From: Acd1 sp049973945
GTDB lineage: Archaea > Thermoproteota > Thermoprotei_A > Sulfolobales > Sulfolobaceae
Direction: 5' to 3'
Length of the DNA: 64,000 nucleotides
Assembly: GCA_049973945.1 (NCBI GenBank)
Contig: JBMFJH010000004.1
Location: 34,804 to 98,803 of the forward strand
In this document: positions 40,836 through 50,382 of the stretch, piece by piece
How positions within the stretch are numbered: the stretch's first letter is position 1
Layout of the letters: the number at the start of each line of letters is the position of its first letter
The notes under the pieces: model-generated
The model's input: the letters and a program-made list of their open reading frames with translations, nothing else
Database searches by the model: none
What the model was told of the DNA's origin: nothing
Program-made: the position numbers and the translations under genes

Positions 40836-41894
40836 TTACAGGCTCAAAGCCATCAGGAGCATTAACAGGACTCCTCCGCTCACGTACATCATCGCCTTTT
40901 GTCCCTTTTCGCCAACTAGTTCCGCGAACAGTTTGGTTCCATCGGTTATGAACAACGGTAGCGCGTTAAGTACCGCCAGGCTGAAGTTAACGATGTACAT
41001 CCAAGTCGCGAAGTAAGCTAAGCCCTGTTCTACGGGTGAGGGGAAGTAATACGTGAGGTGGACTCCTAGTTTGCCTAAGGGGGTTGGAATGGTTTTCGTT
41101 AGAAGAGTCCCGTTTACTAGGAAGGTCACGCTGTTCGGTTCGGTTCTGCTCAGGAGCTTGTCAACCTGATCTGGAGTCGTGACTGCGTGGCCGTTTATGT
41201 TCACTATGACAGCGCCAACCGGCACGGAAGCGTTGTATGCGGGATAGTCCTTAACGAGTCCTGTAATCAGGGCCCCTTGAGACATGGCCGGAACAGCGTA
41301 GGTCAGCAATGCAAGGAAAGCCAGTCCCAAGACGAAGTTTATCCCGATGCCTGCAGCTACGACCTTTATTCTCTTCAACTTGTCAGCATTCTTGTACTCC
41401 TCTTCGTCGGGCTCCACGAAAGCTCCGGGGAAGATGAAGAGTAGCAAAACTCCTCCGCCTTTCACCTTAATCCCGTTCGAGGTCGCCGACATTGCATGCA
41501 TCAGCTCGTGAACGGTCGCCGCGATCGCTATCGCGAGGAGAATGTAAGGGGCTTGAGCCAAAGGTGTCGTGACTCCTGGTATTATCGGGGTAATCGCGGC
41601 TCCGACAGTTCCGGGGGGCGCGAGATACTTAGAGTAGATGGCTTCCCCTAGTAGTAGGAAGCCCAAACCCGCTGAGACGAAGGCTATGACGACGAAAACC
41701 CACTCCAGAGCCCTGTAGAACTTGCTCTTCGAGATCCTCGGGAACCACTCTGACCTCGCGTCTTTCCTGAGCATTATGAAGAAGGGGTAAAACGTCACTC
41801 CCTTGGACTTCAATTTCTCCTTGTACAGGAACATTATTACGTAGACGACCCCCCAAGCTGCTGCGGTTGCCACGAAGAACTCGATCGCGTTCAA
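40836..41894 (-). CDS. Site-2 protease-like membrane metalloprotease (M50) with PDZ domain
   Basis: Predicted 352 residues from TTG 41894. The zinc motif HELMH is at 129-133 within a hydrophobic helix (AIAATVHELMHAMSA), and the second metal-binding NALPLFITDGTKL segment is near 310-322. A PDZ-like region (ITGLVKDYPAYNASVPVGAVIVNINGHAVTT) lies between, and about six transmembrane segments are visible. Intramembrane cleavage of regulators is the family role; the substrate is unknown. Confidence 0.9.
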   Translation of the reverse strand: MNAIEFFVATAAAWGVVYVIMFLYKEKLKSKGVTFYPFFIMLRKDARSEWFPRISKSKFYRALEWVFVVIAFVSAGLGFLLLGEAIYSKYLAPPGTVGAAITPIIPGVTTPLAQAPYILLAIAIAATVHELMHAMSATSNGIKVKGGGVLLLFIFPGAFVEPDEEEYKNADKLKRIKVVAAGIGINFVLGLAFLALLTYAVPAMSQGALITGLVKDYPAYNASVPVGAVIVNINGHAVTTPDQVDKLLSRTEPNSVTFLVNGTLLTKTIPTPLGKLGVHLTYYFPSPVEQGLAYFATWMYIVNFSLAVLNALPLFITDGTKLFAELVGEKGQKAMMYVSGGVLLMLLMALSL

Positions 41895-41932
41895 GCTAAC
41901 TGATATTCCTCGGCCGTTCCTATTTAACTTCC

Positions 41933-42604
41933 GTGGAAGTGATTTACAGCGACGCTCACTGGGAGCTTCTGAAGAGGAAGAGGGATGTAGCGAAGCGGCT
42001 AATGGAAATGGTCTTGAGGCTCGGCATGAGGGAAGTCTACGTCTACGGCTCAGTAGCGAGAGGCGACGTGAGGGAAGACAGCGACGTCGACGTCGTGGTC
42101 TTCGACCCAGACGTCCTGAAGCTGGACTTGCTCGAGGTCGACCACAAGCTCATAGTTCAGGCCACGCCCCGCTCGACCCCGAAGGCTTACCTCTCTCTCG
42201 ACCCCGAAGAGACCCAGGTCATTACTTTCCCTCTGGCTAAGCTCACAAGGGATGAAGTCGAGTTCTTCAGCTTCGGCGGCAAGCTCGATTACGAGGGCCT
42301 CTTGAAGAACGTCAGAGTACCGGGAGTCAACAAGGACTTGTTTTTAATCGTTCCCACCGAGAGGGGCCACGTGGAGTTACCATTGAAGGGGAACGAAGAC
42401 CTGGCAGCGAAGTATCTCGGCATCAGCATAGACACGATCCTGCAGAGGGAGAGGTTGCTGACCAGGAGGGAGGAAATAGGGAGGACTGGGGTCTTCTTGA
42501 AGTACGAGCTTTCGGGCAACGAGAGCGTTCTCGAGGCGGTTAGGTCGTTATACAAGAACAACAAGTTCTTCAGGAGGGTCATGGATGAGCGTCAGGTTCG
42601 TTGA
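41933..42604 (+). CDS. Pol-beta-type nucleotidyltransferase protein
   Basis: Predicted 223 residues from GTG 41933. The minimal nucleotidyltransferase motif is YVYGSVARGD (residues 37-45) with catalytic aspartates in EDSDVDVVVF (49-58). The C-terminal 130 residues are not recognised, but IGRTGVFLKYELSGNESVLEAV suggests a helical substrate-binding part. It overlaps the following DUF1122 gene by 20 bases, the first of a three-gene operon. Confidence 0.85.
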   Translation: MEVIYSDAHWELLKRKRDVAKRLMEMVLRLGMREVYVYGSVARGDVREDSDVDVVVFDPDVLKLDLLEVDHKLIVQATPRSTPKAYLSLDPEETQVITFPLAKLTRDEVEFFSFGGKLDYEGLLKNVRVPGVNKDLFLIVPTERGHVELPLKGNEDLAAKYLGISIDTILQRERLLTRREEIGRTGVFLKYELSGNESVLEAVRSLYKNNKFFRRVMDERQVR

Positions 42605-43115
42605 CTGCAGGAAGGAGAACCTGAAGGAGTTAGAAGTCTGCGACATGTTATTTGAAGGGAGGACGGTGGGGAGGGCTTTCTACTTCCACGGAAGGCCTCC
42701 TTTCTATCCGAAGTGGATAGAAGTTATCTACGACCCTTGGCCGAGGAAGGAGGGAAAGGAGCAGGAACTTTTCGAGACCCTGGCCAAAGAGCTGGGCCCT
42801 GGCGGGAGGCTCTTCGTGGTTTACGTTAAGGACAGGGAAACCTTCGAAAGGCTTTCGAAGGGCTTTCATCCCGTAGAGACGCCCTTGGGGTTCGCCCTTT
42901 TGCAAGCAGGTTTCACGTGGTTTAAGGACTGGTACTACCCGGAGGGAGGTGCTGAGGGAGGAATGAAGCTTCAGGCCAACCTGCCTCTGGGCGAGGAAGA
43001 CGCCGCTAGACAGCTGTGTAACCTCTTAGTCGAGGTAAGAGACGAAAGAGCGAAGGGCGTCATAAGGGAAAGGCTCAGGCAACTGTCTAAGGGGACTAAC
43101 GCCTGTGAGGGATAG
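42585..43115 (+). CDS. DUF1122-like protein
   Basis: Predicted 176 residues, resembling the small archaeal DUF1122 family as I recall it (GRAFYFHGRPPFYPKWIEVIYDPWPR, GGRLFVVYVKDRETFERL, ALLQAGFTWFKDWYYPEGG). The order of elements looks like a diverged acetyltransferase or methyltransferase-like alpha/beta fold. It lies between a nucleotidyltransferase and a radical SAM protein with overlapping or abutting ends, so the three probably act together. Confidence 0.65.
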   Translation: MSVRFVDCRKENLKELEVCDMLFEGRTVGRAFYFHGRPPFYPKWIEVIYDPWPRKEGKEQELFETLAKELGPGGRLFVVYVKDRETFERLSKGFHPVETPLGFALLQAGFTWFKDWYYPEGGAEGGMKLQANLPLGEEDAARQLCNLLVEVRDERAKGVIRERLRQLSKGTNACEG

Positions 43116-44138
43116 TTGTTAATAGGTTCAGGTCTTCAGGGTCACAAGTTGCTGAAAGGAAACCCAGAAACTGGGCTTTACAACAGGGACTTGCCTAAAG
43201 GTTGCGAGCTGTGTAGGTTAGGAGGGAAACTCGTAGTGTACGTTACCGGCGAATGCGGCGATGACTGCTACTACTGTCCGGTCAGCTTCGAAAGGTTCGG
43301 GAAACCCGTGAGCTTCGCCAACGAGAGGCCGGCGAAGTCCGTGGAGGACTACCTTCAGGAAGCTTACAGGATGGGCGCCGTGGGGGCCGGGATAACCGGG
43401 GGAGACCCTATCTTAGCTTTCGAGAAGGTAGTCGACATTATATCGACCTTCAAGGAGTTCTTCGGGCCGGACTTCCACGTCCACCTCTACACCTCCGGAA
43501 GGTACACTAACTTAGACGCCCTGAGGGAGTTGAAAAGGGTAGGACTGGACGAGATCAGGTTTCACCCTGTAAGGGAGGTCTACTGGCGGGCCGTGGAGAA
43601 CGCCGTCAAGCTGGGGCTCAAGACGGGCTTGGAAGTCCCAGCGATCGAGGACTTCGATTTCCACTCGCTCATACAGAAGGCCAAATCCCTCGGCGTGAGC
43701 TTCGTGAACATAAACGAGCTGGAGATAACGCCCAGGAACGCTCCCTTCCTGAGGGCCAAAGGGCTTGAGGCAGACCACGGGTTGGCGGGGAACTCCAAGA
43801 GCCACAGTTTGGCCCTGTCGATCATGAGGGCCTACGAAGACGAGAGCCTGAGCCTTCACTACTGCACTTCTATTTACAAAGACATCGTGGAGACCAGGAA
43901 CAGGTTCATAAGGACTTTCAAGGTCAGCTCCTACCCGTTCGAGGACCTCAACCCTGAGGGCACCGTGGTTAGGGCAATAGTGAAAACTAAAGCCGACCTC
44001 TCGGACTACGGGATTAAGGAGGGGAACGCCTACGTAATTAGCCCCAGCTTGCTTGAGGAAATAAGGTCGAAGTTCAGGGTCGACGAAGTGAAGGTCGTCG
44101 AGATGTACCCGAACTCCTTAAAGGTCACCGAATCCTGA
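43116..44138 (+). CDS. Radical SAM protein
   Basis: Predicted 340 residues; TTG 43116 follows the previous stop codon without a gap. The cluster-binding CxxxCxxC is C47, C51, C54 in TGECGDDCYYCPVSF; an additional C30/C33 pair (GCELC) precedes it. GITGGDPILAF is the SAM-binding GGE-like motif. The C-terminal part is unlike well-known subfamilies. Substrate is unknown; an operon with a nucleotidyltransferase and DUF1122 suggests RNA or cofactor modification. Confidence 0.88.
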   Translation: MLIGSGLQGHKLLKGNPETGLYNRDLPKGCELCRLGGKLVVYVTGECGDDCYYCPVSFERFGKPVSFANERPAKSVEDYLQEAYRMGAVGAGITGGDPILAFEKVVDIISTFKEFFGPDFHVHLYTSGRYTNLDALRELKRVGLDEIRFHPVREVYWRAVENAVKLGLKTGLEVPAIEDFDFHSLIQKAKSLGVSFVNINELEITPRNAPFLRAKGLEADHGLAGNSKSHSLALSIMRAYEDESLSLHYCTSIYKDIVETRNRFIRTFKVSSYPFEDLNPEGTVVRAIVKTKADLSDYGIKEGNAYVISPSLLEEIRSKFRVDEVKVVEMYPNSLKVTES

Positions 44139-45153
44139 ACCTGAGGAGGCCTATTATCCCTGTGAGGCTCTTAACCTGGTGGTAAATCTCGCTCTCCCTC
44201 GGGACTATCCAGGTCTTGCCGGACGTCTCTTCCACCCTGTTCATCATCTCTTCCACGGTTTTCCTCAACTCCTCGTCCTCCGTGATTAGGAGGTCTTCCG
44301 AGACGAGTAAGTCGGAGATCGCGCCCATCTCCGCCGCCTCTTTCACTTCCTCCACGCCGTAAACGGCCAATCCGTCGCCTTTCGAGATGTGTTCCAGCAC
44401 CTTGTCTAAGACCCTGGCCTCAGCCACCAGCTCGTAATCCCTCATCACCTTGTCTATGATGTCCCTCCTGAGCAACTCGTTCAGCCCGCTCCTGTTCGCG
44501 GAGGAGACGCTGTCCACGTAGACCTTGACTCCCTTGATGGACTTGGCCACGGTCTCCTTAAAAGGTCCAGGACCCGCCACGACGACGGCCTCTACTCCGT
44601 AAGTCTTCGCGTAGGCCTCGATTTCCTTCACGGCCTCCTCTGCGTTCTCCTCGACGATTTCGGGCTCGTTCTTGCTCGGAGTCCTTAAAGACCTCTCCGC
44701 GAGCACCTTGACTCCTTGAGCGAACGGCATCGCTATGAGGAGCTCGTCATAATCTACCAACGCTAAAAGCACCTTTACCTTGGGTTCAGCCTGCCTCTTG
44801 ATCTTGTTCAGGGCGAACTTGCTCCACTCCTTCTTTATTATCACTATGTCGTCCCCGACGTCTACGTTGACCGTGTGGTGAGACCCCTGGATCCCGAACC
44901 TCTCCGGGGCTTCCTCTATCACGCCCAAAATCCTTAGCCTGTTTGTAAAGACCTGGAACTCCGTCCTTTCAACCCTAAGCTTAACCGTCATCGGAACCCT
45001 TCGGCTCTCCTTCCCGACACTCACGTCCCTCGTTGTCCTGGCTACCACTTCGTCGCCCCTCTCCAGGATAAGCCCTAACGTCCAGAGGTCGTCCTCGTTG
45101 TCCACGTGAACCCTCATAATTCCGTGCTTCTCATCCCACTCAAGGATCTTCAA
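44125..45153 (-). CDS. pelA: Pelota (archaeal mRNA surveillance/ribosome rescue factor)
   Basis: Predicted 342 residues from TTG 45153. An Sm-like N-terminal domain (KILEWDEKHGIMRVHVDNEDDLWTL) is followed by the eRF1-like central (LLALVDYDELLIAMPFAQG, VVVAGPGPFKE) and C-terminal domains (AVYGVEEVKEAAEMGAISDLLVSEDLL). Pelota works with aEF1A in archaea to release stalled ribosomes. Convergent overlap of 14 bases with the radical SAM gene; divergent from rimI with only 19 bases between. Confidence 0.95.
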   Translation of the reverse strand: MKILEWDEKHGIMRVHVDNEDDLWTLGLILERGDEVVARTTRDVSVGKESRRVPMTVKLRVERTEFQVFTNRLRILGVIEEAPERFGIQGSHHTVNVDVGDDIVIIKKEWSKFALNKIKRQAEPKVKVLLALVDYDELLIAMPFAQGVKVLAERSLRTPSKNEPEIVEENAEEAVKEIEAYAKTYGVEAVVVAGPGPFKETVAKSIKGVKVYVDSVSSANRSGLNELLRRDIIDKVMRDYELVAEARVLDKVLEHISKGDGLAVYGVEEVKEAAEMGAISDLLVSEDLLITEDEELRKTVEEMMNRVEETSGKTWIVPRESEIYHQVKSLTGIIGLLRFRIR

Positions 45154-45172
45154 CGCGTGGAGGTAAAACGGC

Positions 45173-45631
45173 TTGATAATTATAACTGACGCGAGGCCAG
45201 AGGACTTGGACGGGATTTACGAAGTCGAGGTCAACAGCTTCGAAAGGCCTTACCCGAAGGGCCTCCTCAAGTTCTACTTGGTCATGACTCCTGAGACTTT
45301 CGTCGTAGCCAAGGACGACGGGAAGGTCGTGGGGTACGCGGTAGGAGTCCTGCAGTGGGGCTCCGTAGGGCACGTGGTCTCGATCGCCGTCCTTAAGGAG
45401 TATAGGAGGAAAGGAATTGGAAGGGCGTTGCTCGAGGAGCTCGAGTCCAGGCTGATTAGGCTGGGCGCCAAGTACTTCATCCTGGAGACTTCGGTGAACT
45501 GGGAGGCCAAGAAGTTCTACTTCGCTTCTGGATACCTCGCGGTCAGGTTCCTCAAGTCGTATTATTCTAAGAACGAGCACGCCCTGCTTATGATGAAGCC
45601 TGCTAAAAATTATACCGACGGCTTCGAGTAG
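45173..45631 (+). CDS. Ard1/RimI-type N-terminal acetyltransferase
   Basis: Predicted 152 residues from TTG 45173. Acetyl-CoA motif is SIAVLKEYRRKGIGRALLEELE and the Naa10-like tail ETSVNWEAKKFYFASGYLAVRFLKSYY is present. The Sulfolobus enzyme of this type acetylates protein N-termini, including the chromatin protein Alba. Precedes polB3 by eight bases, though polB3 has its own TATA-like box. Confidence 0.92.
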   Translation: MIIITDARPEDLDGIYEVEVNSFERPYPKGLLKFYLVMTPETFVVAKDDGKVVGYAVGVLQWGSVGHVVSIAVLKEYRRKGIGRALLEELESRLIRLGAKYFILETSVNWEAKKFYFASGYLAVRFLKSYYSKNEHALLMMKPAKNYTDGFE

Positions 45632-45639
45632 ATTACCCA

Positions 45640-47991
45640 ATGGAAGCTAACTTCTACATTCTTGATTTCTCTTACGACATTGAGGAGCAGAAGCCCTGGG
45701 TCTACCTGTGGGCGATAGACGAGTCGGGTAACAGGGTAGCCCTCATAGAGACCGAGTTCAGGCCGTACTTCTACGCCGTAATAGGCGAGTCGAATGAGCA
45801 AGAAATAATATCGAAGGTCAAGAAGCTCAGCAAGCCCTCGTCGCCCATAATTGAAGTGACTCAGATGACGAGGAACTACTACGGGAAGCCGGTGAAAGTG
45901 CTCAAGATTGTGACTGTCGTCCCGGCGCTGGTGAGGACTTACAGGGAAGAGGTCGCCAAGATCGAGGGCGTCAAGGCCGTTCTCGAGGCCGACATAAGGT
46001 TCGCGATGAGGTACGCCATTGACAACGACGTGAGACCGTTCACTTGGATAAGGGCTGAAGTCGAGGAAATGCAGAACTCCGAGAAGCTGAGGGTGAGTAA
46101 GGTCTACAGGCTTGTCAAGATCCTGGAGAGGGACTTAAACCTAAGGCCCCCCAAGTTGAGGACGCTCGCTTTCGACATTGAAGTCTACAACAAGTACGGC
46201 GCGCCGAACCCAAGGAGGGATCCGGTAATAATTATCGGAGTGTGGTCGGAAGAAGGGCTGAAGCAGTTCGTAAGTGAGACCTCAGAGAAGGACGCGATCA
46301 AGAAGTTCGTCGAATACGTGCAGAGTTACGACCCGGACATAATCCTAGGTTATAACAGTAGCGGGTTCGACCTGCCTTACCTGCTCGAGAGGGCCAAGGC
46401 TAACGGAATCAAGCTCGATATAGGGAGAAGGCCGAATTCGGAGCCGAACCAGGGAGTTTACGGCCACTACTCTATCTCGGGCAGGCTCCACGTAGACCTC
46501 ATGGGTTTCGTGAGGTACATAGCCGAGGTCAAGGTGAAGAGCCTAGACAACGTCGCGGACTACTTGGGCGTGATGAAGAAGTCGGAGAGGGTGCTAATCG
46601 AGTGGTACGACATCCCCAAGTACTGGGACGACAAGGAGAAGAGGCAGACCCTACTTAAATACAACGCCGACGACGCCAAGAGCACCTACCTGCTCGGCGA
46701 CGTGTTCATACCGTTCGGAATAGAGCTCTCCAGGATTACAGGGCTACCCCTAGACCAGCTCGCGATGGCCAGCATGGGCAACAGGGTCGAGTGGTTGCTG
46801 ATAAGGGAGGCCTTCAAGTTCAACGAGCTCGTCCCGAACAAGGAGGAGAGGGAGTACGAGGGATATGAGGGAGGGATGGTCTTCGAGCCTTTGCCAGGAA
46901 TCCATCACGACGTTTATGTCCTGGACTTCTCCTCGATGTACCCCTCGATTATGATAAAGTACAACGTGGGCCCAGACACGTTGGTTGAGGGGGAGTGCGA
47001 CGACTGTTACGTAGCTCCGTTCGTAGGCCACAAGTTCAGGAAGGATCCCCCAGGGTTCTACAAGCAAGTCTTGAAGAAGCTAGTCGACGAGAGGAAGGCC
47101 GTCAAGAAGCTAATGGAGAGCGCGAAGGACGAGTACGAGAGGAGGATTTACGAGGAGAGGCAGAAGGCTTTGAAGATCCTAGCCAACACGTTCTACGGTT
47201 ACATGGGCTGGCTGGGTGCCAGGTGGTACTCTAAGGAGGGCGCGGAGGCCGTCACTGCCTGGGGTAGGAAGACCATCAGCGAGGCCGCGGAGATCGCTAA
47301 GTCCATGGGGTTCACGGTCGTGTACGGCGACACGGACTCCATGTTCGTGAAGGGCGGTAAGAACGTGGAAGAGCTGGTGAAGGCGATCACGTCAAAGTTC
47401 GACCTCGAGATCAAGGTAGACAAGGTCTACAAGAAGGTCTTCTTCACGGAGAACAAGAAGCGCTACGCTGGCCTGACAGAAGACGGGAAAGTGGACATTG
47501 TCGGCTTCGAGGCGGTGAGGGGCGACTGGTGCGATTTAGCTAAGGAAGTGCAGAGGGTAGTGATAGAGAAGATCTTAATGACGGACAAAGTGGACGAGGC
47601 CGTGAAGTACGTTAAGGAAACGATAATGAAGCTGAGGAGGGGGGAGTTCAAGCTCGAGGACCTCATAATCTGGAAGTCCTTGGACAAGGACTTGAACGAG
47701 TACGACGTTGAAGCTCCACACGTCGTTGCGGCGAAGAAGGCTATGAGGAACGGTTACCTAGTGACGAAGGGCACGAAGATCGGTTACGTTGTAGTGAAGG
47801 GCTCCGGAAAGCTCTCTGACAGGGCGGAGCCCTACTTCCTGGTCAAGGACAAGTCGAGAATCGACGTGGAGTACTACGTAGACAAGCAGATCGTTCCAGC
47901 GGCTATGAGGATCCTGGAGAGGTTCGGAATAAAAGAAAGCTCCCTTAAAACGACGGGAGGGACTGATATACTGTCCTTCTTTAAGCGGTGA
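45640..47991 (+). CDS. Family B DNA polymerase (PolB3/Dpo3 type)
   Basis: Predicted 783 residues. Exonuclease motif FDIEVY (D179, E181), polymerase motif A VLDFSSMYPSI (D429) and motif C YGDTDS (562-567) are intact, as is KKRYAGL. The C-terminus TDILSFFKR resembles a PCNA-interacting peptide. Length and end match the Sulfolobales PolB3 replicase subgroup. AAAAATTATA near 45605-45614 lies 29 bases upstream. The stop overlaps the convergent dnaG gene by 11 bases. Confidence 0.93.
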   Translation: MEANFYILDFSYDIEEQKPWVYLWAIDESGNRVALIETEFRPYFYAVIGESNEQEIISKVKKLSKPSSPIIEVTQMTRNYYGKPVKVLKIVTVVPALVRTYREEVAKIEGVKAVLEADIRFAMRYAIDNDVRPFTWIRAEVEEMQNSEKLRVSKVYRLVKILERDLNLRPPKLRTLAFDIEVYNKYGAPNPRRDPVIIIGVWSEEGLKQFVSETSEKDAIKKFVEYVQSYDPDIILGYNSSGFDLPYLLERAKANGIKLDIGRRPNSEPNQGVYGHYSISGRLHVDLMGFVRYIAEVKVKSLDNVADYLGVMKKSERVLIEWYDIPKYWDDKEKRQTLLKYNADDAKSTYLLGDVFIPFGIELSRITGLPLDQLAMASMGNRVEWLLIREAFKFNELVPNKEEREYEGYEGGMVFEPLPGIHHDVYVLDFSSMYPSIMIKYNVGPDTLVEGECDDCYVAPFVGHKFRKDPPGFYKQVLKKLVDERKAVKKLMESAKDEYERRIYEERQKALKILANTFYGYMGWLGARWYSKEGAEAVTAWGRKTISEAAEIAKSMGFTVVYGDTDSMFVKGGKNVEELVKAITSKFDLEIKVDKVYKKVFFTENKKRYAGLTEDGKVDIVGFEAVRGDWCDLAKEVQRVVIEKILMTDKVDEAVKYVKETIMKLRRGEFKLEDLIIWKSLDKDLNEYDVEAPHVVAAKKAMRNGYLVTKGTKIGYVVVKGSGKLSDRAEPYFLVKDKSRIDVEYYVDKQIVPAAMRILERFGIKESSLKTTGGTDILSFFKR

Positions 47992-49228
47992 GCAGGTCAG
48001 TGATCGTTAGCAACTCGACGTTTTCCGGCTTCTTGGTAACGCCTCCTATCCTTGATCCTATCAGTATTTTCACGTTCTTGGAGGCTGCGAGGTCGACGAG
48101 CCTCTGCGTGATGACTCCGTCGAACACGATGTAAGCCACCTTGTCTTTCTCTAGGTTCTCAAGCTTGCTGACTATTTCTCTCACCTGAACTGAAGCCACT
48201 TCGTTCCAGTTCTCGTCGTAGAAGAATCCTTCTAGTGTGCCGCTCAAGCTCTTTATCTTTTCGAGGACTTGCTGGGGGATCTTGACGAGAATCTCTTTAG
48301 CTACCTGAGGGGCGACGGTCTTGGACTGCTGTACTTCCTCGAGAACCTGGACTTGGGCCTGGGCTGGGGAAACTGGCTCCTCCTTCTCTATTTGTACCGG
48401 TTTAGCTTCCTTCAGCCTCTTTAGGTACTGCGCGAGAGGCACCATGTCCTGGAGGGCCTTTACTACCTCCTTCTTGGTCAGCTCCTCGACTTCTTTGCCT
48501 GGAGGGGCCCTGGCTACGTAGTCTATTTTCACTCCTTGGGCTAACATCTCCCTTAGGATTAGGTCGCCCCCGTGATCGCCGTCAAGGAACGCTATCACGA
48601 TTTTCTTTTGCTTCGACAGCTCCTTCACGGTTTCAGGAATCCTGCCCTGTGCTCCCTCAACCGCGATAGTGTTCTTATAGCCATATCTAAGTAGATTAAT
48701 GACGTCAGCCCTCCCCTCTACGATTATCAAGTTGGGGTCTCTCTCCACGTCTGGACCCGCTGGTAGCCTATCTGGGCCGTACTGTATGATCTCCCCTACC
48801 TTAATCGAGCTCACAATCTCGTTGATTACCTCCTTTAGGTCGAGGGTTTCCTCCTTTCCCCATACGCTCAGGATCTCCTTAGCGCGTTCAATGATCTTCT
48901 TCTTCTTTTCCTCCCTTATGTCCTCGATCTTGACGAGACTGAACTTCGCGGGGTAGGGCCCTACCTTGTCTACGCTCTCGACCATGGCAGCGAGTAACGC
49001 CGTTTCTATCCTGTCGACGTTCGAAGGGATGATGACTTCCCCTTCCGTCCTGCCGTTCTTCACGCTAAGGTTTACTACCATCCTGCCTATCCTGCCCTTC
49101 TCTTGGAGCTCCCTGAGGTCCATGTCCTCGCCGAAGAGGTTCTCGGTTTGTCCGAAGACGGCCCCTATTACGTCGGGCCTATCAACTATACCGTCAACTT
49201 CGAACTTGAGAATTATGTTGTATTTCAT
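47981..49228 (-). CDS. dnaG: Archaeal DnaG-like primase
   Basis: Predicted 415 residues with a central TOPRIM domain (LIIVEGRADVINLLRYGYKN; VIAFLDGDHGGDLILREML) flanked by archaeal-specific N- and C-terminal regions. In Sulfolobus, DnaG primes DNA weakly and is also bound to the exosome as an RNA-binding subunit. The ATG 49228 follows the tyrS stop after six bases, so the two are co-transcribed. Confidence 0.95.
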   Translation of the reverse strand: MKYNIILKFEVDGIVDRPDVIGAVFGQTENLFGEDMDLRELQEKGRIGRMVVNLSVKNGRTEGEVIIPSNVDRIETALLAAMVESVDKVGPYPAKFSLVKIEDIREEKKKKIIERAKEILSVWGKEETLDLKEVINEIVSSIKVGEIIQYGPDRLPAGPDVERDPNLIIVEGRADVINLLRYGYKNTIAVEGAQGRIPETVKELSKQKKIVIAFLDGDHGGDLILREMLAQGVKIDYVARAPPGKEVEELTKKEVVKALQDMVPLAQYLKRLKEAKPVQIEKEEPVSPAQAQVQVLEEVQQSKTVAPQVAKEILVKIPQQVLEKIKSLSGTLEGFFYDENWNEVASVQVREIVSKLENLEKDKVAYIVFDGVITQRLVDLAASKNVKILIGSRIGGVTKKPENVELLTITDLLTA

Positions 49229-49234
49229 ATAATT

Positions 49235-50314
49235 TCACCGCGTTACACTTTTTTCTATTTGCCTGATGAGCTCCATGTACTCTGACTTCTGTTCTATTCT
49301 TTTCCTAATCGGATCTAATATTTCATTGAGCTTCCTCGCGGTGGCAGCCTTTAAGTCCAACGGGTGGAGCTTCCCCTCGACGAATGCCTTCTCCAGTTCC
49401 TCGTACGACTCGAACACTACCGTCCCTCCGTATTTGGGATCCCTTTCCACTACCAGTTTGGGGCTGTCGCTGGCGAATATGATGTACTTGTTGATCTGCA
49501 GAACGGGGTTGTCCTCCACCACGCCCTTTGGACAGTAGGCCTGCTTCAGCTTAGCCTCGACTGCCTGAGGCGGGTCAGTTACGAAGATGGCGTTCTCGGG
49601 CTTACTCTTGCTCATCTTGATGGTTGCCAAATATTCGTCCTTCTCCAGGTTGGCTTCCATCCTCTGCCCGCCTTGTAGCCCGACCAAGAGCGGGGTATGA
49701 ATGGCGATAACCTTCTTCTTACCCAGCTTGTCGGCGACATCCCTGGCAAGCATGTGCGCCTTTCTCTGGTCTGTTCCGCCGAGCGCTACGTCCAAGTCCT
49801 GGTAGAAGATGTCAGCGACTTGCATGGCAGGGTAGATCAGCTTGGACGCATCTATTTCAGCCTCCTCGGCTTTCCTTCCCATAATCGTTAACGCCCTCTT
49901 TATCCTTGCCAGGCTAGTGCTCTTTGCGACCCTCAGTACGAGGGCCCAGTAGTCCTTGTCCCTGGCGAACTCCTCGGCGTCGATAACGTTCACTTTACTC
50001 ATGTCGATACCCATCGCCCTGAGTATCTCGATGGTTAGGTCTCCAGCCCTCCTTATCAGCTCCATATTCCCTCCTAGCTTGTCGTTTATCCAGGCGTGCC
50101 ACGTCGCTACTAAGATGTTCATCCTGATCCCTGCGTTGACCAAGTCCCTCAGCTTGTACGCCCATATCATCCATCCGATGTGGAAGAGGCCGCTGGGCTC
50201 GAAGCCTATGTACCCCTTCAACTGCTCTTTACTTTCTAGTTTTGACTTAAGTTCGTCTAGAGTGACAATTTCCTCTGTATTCCTAATAATTAATTGTAAT
50301 CTATCAAGACTCAT
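49235..50314 (-). CDS. tyrS: Tyrosyl-tRNA synthetase
   Basis: From ATG 50314 the protein is 359 residues. Class I motifs are GFEPSGLFHIGWM (HIGH-type) and IKMSKSKPENA (KMSKS); GGTDQRKAHMLARD and SKLIYPAMQVADIFYQDLD are tyrosine-specific. The frame also starts at GTG 50332; two TATA-like boxes (about 50334-50341 and 50350-50358) allow either, and the ATG gives the N-terminus usual in the family. Confidence 0.95.
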   Translation of the reverse strand: MSLDRLQLIIRNTEEIVTLDELKSKLESKEQLKGYIGFEPSGLFHIGWMIWAYKLRDLVNAGIRMNILVATWHAWINDKLGGNMELIRRAGDLTIEILRAMGIDMSKVNVIDAEEFARDKDYWALVLRVAKSTSLARIKRALTIMGRKAEEAEIDASKLIYPAMQVADIFYQDLDVALGGTDQRKAHMLARDVADKLGKKKVIAIHTPLLVGLQGGQRMEANLEKDEYLATIKMSKSKPENAIFVTDPPQAVEAKLKQAYCPKGVVEDNPVLQINKYIIFASDSPKLVVERDPKYGGTVVFESYEELEKAFVEGKLHPLDLKAATARKLNEILDPIRKRIEQKSEYMELIRQIEKSVTR

Positions 50315-50382
50315 ATAATCATCACTTGCCACGTGTTTAAGAAAAGCCCTAATTTAAACGCTATCGTTTTGCGTTACTCTCC

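Noticed and set aside
44400..44460. Reverse-strand GTGATGA followed after 12 bases by a D'-like sequence inside pelA
   Set aside because: Spacing after the first guide fails, box C' is absent and the region is well-conserved Pelota coding sequence.
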